The notes under the pieces are model-generated. The model made no database searches. It saw nothing but the letters and a program-made list of their open reading frames with translations, and was not told the origin of the DNA. A DNA stretch of 64,000 bases from Planctomycetota bacterium (GTDB taxonomy: Bacteria > Planctomycetota > UBA8742 > UBA2392): assembly GCA_016712285.1 (NCBI GenBank), contig JADJRK010000001.1, positions 124,001 through 188,000 on the forward strand, given 5' to 3'. Position 1 is the stretch's first letter. The number at the start of each line of letters is the position of its first letter. Positions 42,225 through 49,900 of this stretch are shown here, piece by piece. The translations under genes and the position numbers were made by a program.

Positions 42225-42755
42225 TCAACGGCCCGCGTCGTGCACGGGGGTCTCTAGCTGGCCTTTCATCGCGATCACTTGTTCACTTGCAACTGATCCA
42301 TCCGGACGAAAGTGGATTCGAACAATCTTTGCAAACGGCAGCGCCTGCTGAACCTTGCCCGTGACAGGGTCTCGTTGAAGGGGTTGCACTTGCTCTCCCC
42401 GATCATCGAACACCCGATCCTCGTACAAGAGGGCTCCCTCCTCGCTCCATCCCCTGGCAAGTCCGAACTCGCTGAGCGTCTCTCCATCCAAATACACCCA
42501 GGCGAAACCGGTGCCCGCCGACTTCTTTCGTCGTTCCAGAATTTCCCACTTGCCGATCGAGAATCCTGAGTCTTCGTAGTACTCCGCAGCAGGTTCCTCA
42601 GCGGTTCCACCCGCTGCCCCAGGAACTGCTACATCACCACCGGAGACTTTGTAGACGACAAAGAAGGCTACCGCACCCAAGACGACGACACCCGTCACCA
42701 GAAAGAGCAGTCTGATGCCCGGTTCACGCTTTTCGGTTTTTGACGACTTGCTCAC
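42225..42755 (-). CDS. Single-pass membrane protein of unknown function
   Basis: 176 residues if started at the GTG at 42755; an upstream TTG (42779) is possible. A basic N-terminus is followed by one membrane helix (LLFLVTGVVVLGAVAFFVVY), an Ala/Gly/Glu linker, then an exported domain of about 115 residues rich in short strands (WVYLDGETLSEFGLARGW, IVRIHFRPDGSVASEQVI). No known family. It lies between the two FTLAE-motif genes in the capsid-like operon; it could anchor or recruit the assembly at the membrane. Confidence 0.6.
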   Translation of the reverse strand: MSKSSKTEKREPGIRLLFLVTGVVVLGAVAFFVVYKVSGGDVAVPGAAGGTAEEPAAEYYEDSGFSIGKWEILERRKKSAGTGFAWVYLDGETLSEFGLARGWSEEGALLYEDRVFDDRGEQVQPLQRDPVTGKVQQALPFAKIVRIHFRPDGSVASEQVIAMKGQLETPVHDAGR

Positions 42756-42806
42756 GATGGTCAACCCCGCCGGGTGCAACAGTTCTCTGCAAACTGATCG
42801 CTGCCA

Positions 42807-43124
42807 CTACGTTTGTGCGGTGCCACGCAAGCGGGCGAGCATGTCCGAGGCTTGCCCGGGCGGGTAGCATTCGCCCGAGACCCAGGTGTGTTTGGTGACC
42901 GTGCCGTTTGCCGCGGTCCACTCTTCCTCGATCACAATTTCAACCCACCCGGATGGATACCCGCGACGAGTGCATGCCCGCGCGTACTGCGCCGTTACTT
43001 TGATTCTCGTTGCGCTCAACAGCTCGGCGCCCGGTGCCGACGGCGGCCCCATGCCCAAAACGTCGCCCGCATCGGTTTCCGCGAGCGTGAAGTTTACTGG
43101 ATTGTAGGTTGATTGAGTGTTCAT
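42807..43124 (-). CDS. Small protein with N-terminal FTLAE motif, possible cargo protein
   Basis: 105 residues from the ATG at 43124, set by GGAGG six bases upstream. Residues 9-28 (PVNFTLAETDAGDVLGMGPP) match the repeated motif of the 416-aa protein. The rest is a compact beta-rich domain with two cysteines (RACTRRGYPSGWVEIVIEEEW, SGECYPPGQASDMLARL). It directly follows the capsid-like gene (41-bp gap). The position of the motif at an otherwise disordered end fits a targeting peptide; this is inference. Confidence 0.65.
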   Translation of the reverse strand: MNTQSTYNPVNFTLAETDAGDVLGMGPPSAPGAELLSATRIKVTAQYARACTRRGYPSGWVEIVIEEEWTAANGTVTKHTWVSGECYPPGQASDMLARLRGTAQT

Positions 43125-43165
43125 GTTCAGCCTCCGAAGCAGCTGCTCCTGCACTGCGTACCCGT

Positions 43166-44119
43166 CTATCCGCCTCCTCCGCCGCAGCTTGCTACCGTGG
43201 TGTAGTTCTGGATGATGCTCAGCGCCCCTTGGCTGCCGACCGCGATGCCAGCCGGCATTGTTACGAATGTGTCTTCGCCCGGGCCGTCGATTGTCACTAA
43301 CGCCGGCACCGTTCGCTTGATGAACATCTCGCGGCCCAGGTGCGCGGGCACGATGCCCGTCACGCCGCGTGTGGGGCCGGCTTTGCCGTCATCGCCGACC
43401 ACCATGAAGTACGTGCGCTCGACACCTCCCGGAGTTCCGGCGGCGTTGCACAGGTCGTTTGCCAGCCACGGTGTGCCGTTGAAGGCGTCCACGCTGCCGT
43501 CCTCCATGCGTCTGCTGGCTGGATTGTACCACCGGAACGGCGCGCGCTCGGCCTTGAATCCAGCGTCGCGGCATAGTTTCCGGTAGGTGCGCAGGCTGCG
43601 CGAATGGCTCATGATCAGCGTCGGACGGCCCGTGCCGGCTGTGATACGCTCGTAGGCGTCGTCAAGACAGTCCAGTGTCAGCGCCCCGCCGGCCATGTCC
43701 ACAAGCTGGCCAGCGGCGCAAAGGTCCGGCAAACCGGGCCCGACAGCAGAGCCGAACGAGTCGAGTTGCTGTGCGTAGGCGTACAGGATGCGCCGCTTGG
43801 CGGCGGCGAACATGATGGCTTGCAGGAGTTGCGGGTTGCGGTAGCGGTCAAGGTCGGAAGCGCAGGCCTGCCAGCGGGTGACGTAGTCAAGAAACGTCAT
43901 CTCGGCTTGCGAGATGTCGGGCAGTTGCTCCTCCACGGTGGTACAGTCCGCCATCACGCCAGCCGGTGCAAGCGCCGTGGTGCGCGGGTAGATCAGCGAC
44001 TTGCCGGCAACCTGCTGCCAGGACCAGGCCTGAAAGAACGGAATCTTGATCGGGGCGTTCTCGACCAGCCAAAGCGCCAACAGGTCGTCTGACAGCAGAT
44101 CAGCATTCGTAACCGGCAT
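43166..44119 (-). CDS. HK97-fold capsid-like / encapsulin-like shell protein
   Basis: 317 residues; ATG 44119 behind a strong AAGGTGAT. The pattern follows HK97-type major capsid proteins: an N-arm, the Y-R-T strand (KSLIYPRTTALAPAG), an E-loop-like segment, then GLPDLC..GGALTLDCLDDAYERITAGTGRPTLIMSHSRSLRTYRKL, FNGTPWLANDLC and a late strand (VTMPAGIAVGSQGALSIIQNY) as in capsid A- and P-domains. It ends SCGGGGG, an odd Cys-Gly5 tail. No terminase, portal or protease gene lies nearby, so a host-owned compartment is more likely than a prophage. First gene of a five-gene minus-strand operon. Fold assignment is by eye. Confidence 0.55.
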   Translation of the reverse strand: MPVTNADLLSDDLLALWLVENAPIKIPFFQAWSWQQVAGKSLIYPRTTALAPAGVMADCTTVEEQLPDISQAEMTFLDYVTRWQACASDLDRYRNPQLLQAIMFAAAKRRILYAYAQQLDSFGSAVGPGLPDLCAAGQLVDMAGGALTLDCLDDAYERITAGTGRPTLIMSHSRSLRTYRKLCRDAGFKAERAPFRWYNPASRRMEDGSVDAFNGTPWLANDLCNAAGTPGGVERTYFMVVGDDGKAGPTRGVTGIVPAHLGREMFIKRTVPALVTIDGPGEDTFVTMPAGIAVGSQGALSIIQNYTTVASCGGGGG

Positions 44120-44328
44120 GGATCACCTTTCCAAAAGTCAGGAAAGGCCAAGATACCCCACCACAAAAAAAAATAGAGTTCGCGAATTATTTGCAGAAAT
44201 CTTTCGTGGCGGCCATTACTGACACACCGCGTTGCAGGATGTGACAGGTCGGACCCGCCGGCAAACCAACAGCGGGCGGTCTCGGGCGACTTGGTTGCGG
44301 TGACGGCGTGCCACTGTGGCCATAAGTT
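44120..44328. other. Promoter region of the capsid-like operon
   Basis: No gene. It contains a run of nine A (nine T on the coding minus strand) near 44166-44174 and the palindrome TTCGCGAA (44180-44187) about 60 bp before the start. No confident -35/-10 was identified. The T9 tract is prone to slippage. Confidence 0.4.
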
Positions 44329-44361
44329 CAAACGCCCGCGGCGTGGGGCCGCGGGCGTTTG
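44329..44361. terminator. 14-bp stem-loop after the esterase gene
   Basis: Perfect 14-bp stem (44329-44342 with 44348-44361) and 5-nt loop, 21 bp past the end of the minus-strand esterase gene. Only a short T stretch follows on either strand, so it may work as a weak or bidirectional terminator, shielding the capsid-like operon from read-through. Confidence 0.6.
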
Positions 44362-44382
44362 GCACACTTGTTCCCACAGGGT

Positions 44383-46701
44383 CTAGGGCAGGGTGTGGGA
44401 ACCGATGTGCCCCCAGATTGCGCTCAGGTGCGACGCGCTGTACGTGTGGCCGCCGCTGAACTCGGTGTACCAGAGGTTCGTGTTCAGCACCCAGCCCGCG
44501 CTGGTGAACGTCGTGCGGTCCTGGTTCACGTACGGCTGCAACGTGTCGCTTGAGCCCACGTACAGGCTGACCGGAATCTTGCGCGCCGCCGCCGCCGGGG
44601 CGCCTGTGCCGGCCAAGGCCTGCAACGTGCCTGCGCTGATGCCGTAGGCCGCAAAGAAGTTGCTGTTGCCCAGCGCAATGGCGTGCAGGTAATGGGCGCC
44701 CGCGCTGAAGCCCCAGCCGTACACGCGGTTCTGCTCAATGTTGTAGGCGGCGAACACGTCGCTGATGATGGCGTTCAGGATCGTCGTGTCGTTGCCGGCC
44801 AGCCAGCCGCCGCCGCTGCCGGTCGCGGCCTGGGTCACGACGATAAACCCGTTCGCTGCCGCCAGTGTGGCCCAGTCGCTGCGCACCTGCTGCGCCGCCG
44901 CCGGCGCCGTGCCGGTGCCGCCCGCGCCATGGAACCCGAACAGCACGGGCATCGCCGTGGACGGGCTGTAGCTGGCGGGGATGTACAGGTAGTAAGTCTG
45001 GTTGCCCAGGCCGCTGACAGCAACCACGCGCTGTTGGTTGCCGGGGTATGTGCCGCCCGTGCCGCCGGAGGGGTTGCTGCCACCGGGGGTGCCGCCGCCG
45101 CTCTGATAACCTGACTGTACCGGGTCGGACTGGGCCGTTGCCAACCACTGGTACACACTTGAGGGCGACGGCCCCTGGGTGCAAAGACTGCTGAACGTGT
45201 GCCCGACACCGCTGACCCACGCATAGTTGGTCGCGTGGCCGGCGGCTGTCCATTCGCTGTAGATAGTCTGCGAGCCGCTGTAGCCACTGTCCGCGGTACC
45301 GCAGATCGGATACACGGGAATATTGCGCGTGATCGGGAAGGTCTTGCCTGTGGCGGCGCCGGCGTAGGGCGCAACGGCCTTGATCTGCGCGCTGTTCCAG
45401 TACGCGGCGATGTCGGTGACCACGCCGCCTTCGCTGAAGCCGATGAAGTAGATTTTCGTGGTCTCGATGTTGTAGTCCGCGCCGACACCGTGGTACGCGG
45501 CGTTGATCAGCCCGGTGATTTCGCCCGCCGTGCCCTGCGAATCAAGGCCGCCCTGGGCCGTGAGGTGCAGGAAGCTGGGCCGATTTGTGTTCATGGTCTG
45601 CGGCGTCATCAGGATGAAGTTGTTGCTGGTGGCGGCTGCGGTCCAGCCGTACGCCGCGAGAATGCTGTGATAGTTCGTGTGCGTGTCGCCGTAGCCGTGC
45701 AGCGCGATCACCAGCGGCGTCGGCGTGCTCGCCGAGTAGCTGGTGGGCACAAACAGCCGGTAGCCGCGCCCCTGGTAAGTGTCGTTGACCGTGCCGGTGG
45801 CGCCGCCGGTGCCGTTGGTCGGCACTGAACTGCCGCCGCCGCCCGTGGGCGCTTGAATCGTGATCAGCAGTGTGGCGCTGTCGCTGCCGCCGGCGCCGTC
45901 GGTGACACTGAACGTGATCGTGATGGTGCCAGCCGCCGCCGCTGTGCCCGCAAGGTTCAAGGTGCGCGGGGCAGGGCCGTTGACGCTGGCGGGAAACGTC
46001 GTGGTGAAACCGGCTTGCGCGGCTGTCAGTGAGCCGCCGGTGCGGTTGCCGGTGAGCGTGACGTTGTTGCCGTCGGGGTCGCTTGCGGTGGCGCTGAAGG
46101 TCAGCGCCTGGCCGACCTGCACGGTGGCTGAGTACGTCGGGTGATTGCCGCTGACCGTGACGGGGCCAGCCGGCCGCGCGATCGCGGGCGGGTTGTTTAC
46201 GGGCGTGGACGTGACGTTGATGGTGAGTGTGGCGGTTGCGACTCCGCCGACACCGTCAGTCACGGAAACGTCGAATACGATGCTGCCGACCGTCGGCAAT
46301 GCACCGTTGGGTGCGATCGACACGTTTGCAGCAGATGGTGCCGTTGCGCTGCCCACAGAGACTTTCGGGGTGCCGATCGGTGCCGGCGAAAGCGCTAGTT
46401 GTGTCGGCACGTCGGCATAGCCGCTGCTCGATGCCGGGTTGAACGCGACGTTGAGTGTCAGCACGTTGCCCGCGTTGGCGTCGAAGCCGTCGACGTTGAT
46501 TGTCCCCGGCAGCGCGTTGCCTTGCTGCACCGAAAGCGAATAGTTCGGCGTCGCCCCGCTCATGCCGCTGACGGTCAGCGTCGGCTGTGCGTTGCCCGAG
46601 CCGGGCACACTGACAACGGAAGAACCGCCCGAGCTTCCGCCCGAACAGCCGGCCACGAGTGCGGCCAAAGTAATGAGTGCCATGACCCCGAACTTGCGCA
46701 T
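44383..46701 (-). CDS. Lipoprotein with Ig-like domains and two tandem PHB-depolymerase/esterase-like domains
   Basis: 772 residues; GGGAGATCGCA precedes the ATG. Lipoprotein signal LAALVAGC with cleavage before Cys19, then a Gly/Ser linker. Two cadherin/Ig-like modules (about 40-290) include ITITFSVTDGAGGSDSATLLIT. Two alpha/beta-hydrolase domains of the PHB-depolymerase/feruloyl-esterase type follow: domain 1 (about 310-530, nucleophile in GFSEGG, His in GVGHTFSS) and domain 2 (about 565-770, nucleophile in GFSAGA, His in GGHTYSAS). Predicted surface lipoprotein degrading a polyester or ester-linked polymer. Divergent from the AAA+ regulator. Confidence 0.85.
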   Translation of the reverse strand: MRKFGVMALITLAALVAGCSGGSSGGSSVVSVPGSGNAQPTLTVSGMSGATPNYSLSVQQGNALPGTINVDGFDANAGNVLTLNVAFNPASSSGYADVPTQLALSPAPIGTPKVSVGSATAPSAANVSIAPNGALPTVGSIVFDVSVTDGVGGVATATLTINVTSTPVNNPPAIARPAGPVTVSGNHPTYSATVQVGQALTFSATASDPDGNNVTLTGNRTGGSLTAAQAGFTTTFPASVNGPAPRTLNLAGTAAAAGTITITFSVTDGAGGSDSATLLITIQAPTGGGGSSVPTNGTGGATGTVNDTYQGRGYRLFVPTSYSASTPTPLVIALHGYGDTHTNYHSILAAYGWTAAATSNNFILMTPQTMNTNRPSFLHLTAQGGLDSQGTAGEITGLINAAYHGVGADYNIETTKIYFIGFSEGGVVTDIAAYWNSAQIKAVAPYAGAATGKTFPITRNIPVYPICGTADSGYSGSQTIYSEWTAAGHATNYAWVSGVGHTFSSLCTQGPSPSSVYQWLATAQSDPVQSGYQSGGGTPGGSNPSGGTGGTYPGNQQRVVAVSGLGNQTYYLYIPASYSPSTAMPVLFGFHGAGGTGTAPAAAQQVRSDWATLAAANGFIVVTQAATGSGGGWLAGNDTTILNAIISDVFAAYNIEQNRVYGWGFSAGAHYLHAIALGNSNFFAAYGISAGTLQALAGTGAPAAAARKIPVSLYVGSSDTLQPYVNQDRTTFTSAGWVLNTNLWYTEFSGGHTYSASHLSAIWGHIGSHTLP

Positions 46702-46890
46702 TGCGATCTCCCTGCCAGAGGACCGTGATTTGCCGGCTCAGCGTGCTCGCACGGCCGGTGTGGGGACATAGATGCCGAATGCGTGCCAGTCGGCGGCGCG
46801 GGCCGGCGATGCTGCTGTAAGTCGTGCAAAGGGAGTTAGTTAGGAATCTTGGTTAGCACTTGGGCTGGTCCGGACGTTCGCTACAATCGT

Positions 46891-46911
46891 TCGTAATCTG
46901 AACAATTACGA
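46891..46911. promoter_or_regulatory. Inverted repeat TCGTAAT-N7-ATTACGA, candidate operator
   Basis: Perfect 7-bp arms with a 7-bp spacer, 32 bp before the AAA+ regulator start and in the 242-bp divergent region shared with the esterase lipoprotein. The spacing suits a dimeric winged-helix regulator, perhaps the adjacent gene product. No convincing sigma-54 (-24/-12) site was seen. Confidence 0.4.
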
Positions 46912-46943
46912 GTGCGTTCTGGCAACCTGACTGCTGAGAGAGC

Positions 46944-49900
46944 ATGTCCGCATCGGCGCCTTCCTTCCTTATGAATCATCGCGCACGCCAGCGCGAAGGG
47001 GGTTGGTTGTTTCGGTCGCGCGGCGATTTGCTGCGCGTTTTGCCATTCTCGGGTCAGCTGGTGGAACTTGCGGCGCGTGCGCCGCGGCTGTTCGAATCGG
47101 CCGTCGGCACGCTCGGCACAGTGGAGGGGCAGTTCCTGCTGCAAGCACACGGGCGTGGCGTGCGGCTTGACCGCGACCCGCGGCGGCCAACGCGGCATCC
47201 GGCGCTTGCGCTGACTGTGTGGCGCATGTTCTGCGCCGGGGGCGCGCCGGGCGACATTGACCTGCACGACTATCTAGCCCACGCCGACGGTTTGACGTTG
47301 CTGCGAGTGCCGCCCTTGGGCGACGAGAAGTCGGCGTCGCAGGCGCTGATCTTTGCGGCATCGACGATGTTGAACCGGCGGGCGACTCTTTCTGGTTCAA
47401 GTGCCGGGCTGCTGCGTGTCGTTGCGCGCGCGCTTGGTGGTGAAAGCAGTGCTCCGCTGCTGATGCGCAGCGCGTTGTCGCCGCTGCCCAACACAGAAGC
47501 CGTTTCGCTGTTTGTGCGGGAAGTTGTCGATGCGGCCAAGGCGACCTCGGTGCCGCAGGCCATCGCGCTGACTGATGCGGACCAGGCCGAGGCGCTGCGC
47601 TGGCTGCTGGTCGCGGATTGCGCCCGCCGTGGACTGCGGGGCGGTGACTCGCGCCTGCCCGGCAGCGGCGACGGGGTGCGCATCATCGGGCCACTGTCGG
47701 CGGATGCGTGCGCCAAGCGGCTGGAGAACCTGAGCGCGCAGCCCACGGTGGCGATTGTGCTTGCATCGGAGCGCGACGCCGAGCGCGAGCTGGCTGCGCT
47801 TGCCAATCTCTGCGCGTTGCCTTTGCCCCGGCCCGCCGAAGTGCTGGCGTGGCTGAAGCCGCTGGGGCTGGCCGCAGAGGACGTGATCGAGTCGCTGGCA
47901 CCCCACTTGTCGAAGCCGCCAAGCCAGACGCGCCGGATGGTGCTGGCGTTGATCGAGCGCGCGGGCGCCGAAGTAACGCCGGAAGGCCTGGCGCTGAAGG
48001 GCGACTGGCGCAACGCATGGCGCGAACTGACGCGGCCGCGCATGGGGCCGGCGGTCGCGCAACCGGCGGCGGCGCGATTGGCTGGTTTGTTGTCGCTGTC
48101 GCGGCGCGGCTTGAACGCAGCCGAGGTGGAGGCATCGAAAGACCTGTCGCGCGGCCTGTCGGTGCTCGAGGGCATCGGCCTGGCTGATCGCGACGGCGAG
48201 GTGGTGCGAGCGACGGCCGGCAGTGCGGTCGCGTCTGAGTCGCTGGCGACGCGCCGCGCCGAGATGCTCTGGCTTGCGGCGCGTCCGCACTTTGCGCCCG
48301 ACGCCGACGCGCTAAAGCGCGAGACCTGGTCTCTGGGCCTGCGGTTGCGGGCAGGTGAACTTGCCGATTGGGCCGACAGCGGCGAAGCACTTGTGCGGCG
48401 CCTGATGGATGCACGCGAGCTTGCGCTGGTGCTGGAGTTGTATGAGGCGCACGCGCTTGCGGCGTCGCGGCGAGGCGCCGGCCCGCCTTCGCTGAATGCG
48501 CTGCTGGATGCAGCCGAACTCGGAATGGCGCTGTCGCCCGCGCAGCGCCGCCGCCGTCTGCTGCGCCTGTGGTTGCGCGGCTACAACGGCGAATTGAAAC
48601 CGGTGCTGCTGGCTGTGCTGGCCCGCACCGAGCGTACGCTGCGCGGTGTGACCGCCTACCAGCCCATGCTGGACGAGGCGCTGGCGCAGGTGGACCGGTT
48701 GCCGCGGCTGCTGCGCGAACAAACGCTGATTGAGGCGGCGGCCAGCATGCACCAGGATGACTCGGATGCTGCCGACGAGCTGCTGAAGCGGCTGCCCACG
48801 AACCTTGCGCGCGATGCGCACTTTCTGTCGCGGGCGCGGGCCACCTATATGAAGGCGCACAGCCGGTTCGTGCGCTTGAACCCGCAGGAGACGATGTCGA
48901 TTCTGCAGGACGCCCGGGCCCAGATCAGCCCGAGAGCGCCGTGGTTTCGGCGTGTGCGCGTCGAGGCGCAAATCGAGTCGCTGAACGCGATGGCGTGGGC
49001 GCAATTGACGCTTTCAAAGCGTGACTTCGCGCCCGTGATTGAGCGCCTGCTGGGCCTGCAACGCGAGTACGGTTGTTGTGAAGACCACGTCTGCACGGCG
49101 GTCGTGAATGACTTTCTGTTCCGGGCGCGCATGCGCGAGCCGGGAACTGTCGGCAGCGCCGAGCTTGAACAGGTGCTTGCCCATGCGCCGCCGCACAACC
49201 GGCGCGGCTATGTGGTGGTGCTGCACCAGCTGTCGGAGAACTCGGTCTACAGTGGCAACCTTGCGCAATCGCGGCAGATTGACGCGCGCATGGAAAGCGT
49301 GGCAGCGCCCGAGGTGGCGCCGGGCGTCGCGGTAAGCTGGGCCAGGCACATGGCGTTGGCGCGCGCGCTGGCAGGCGACTGGCCGGGCATGAAGCGCGCA
49401 TGGCGGCGCGGCAAGCTGCGCGTGATGAGTGAGCCGTGGCGCTCGCGCAGCTTGTCCGTGAAACTGGGCGAATGGGGCGTGATCCTGCTGCTGGCCGGCC
49501 GCCTCCAAGTCGCGGCGCAGAGGCTGCGGCAGTCGGCAGAGATGCTGGCAGCGATTGGCGCAACCACACGCGGCTCAACGTTTGTCGCGTTGGCGCTGGT
49601 CGCTGACCTGCTGCAAGGCAACGAACCCGACGCCGAGGGGTTGAAACAACTGCGCGCATTGGCGGGGCCGCGCCACGCACTGCCATCGGCCATGCTGTTG
49701 ATGCTCGACGCGCTGGCAACGGGCAGCGGCCTGGCGCGGCTGCGCCATGACATCGATGATGTTGCGGCGCCCCCGATGTGGAAGGGGCTCGTCCTTGCCG
49801 TGGGAGCGGTCGTGGCGCGTCGTCGCGGGCAGCGTGAAGCCGCGTCGCTTGCCGATGCGGCGCGCCGACATCTTCCACCCGACATCGTCGTGCTGCGCAA

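Noticed and set aside
43166..44119. Prophage locus
   Set aside because: No terminase, portal, protease, tail, integrase or lysis gene in the surrounding sequence; neighbours are membrane and LRR proteins.
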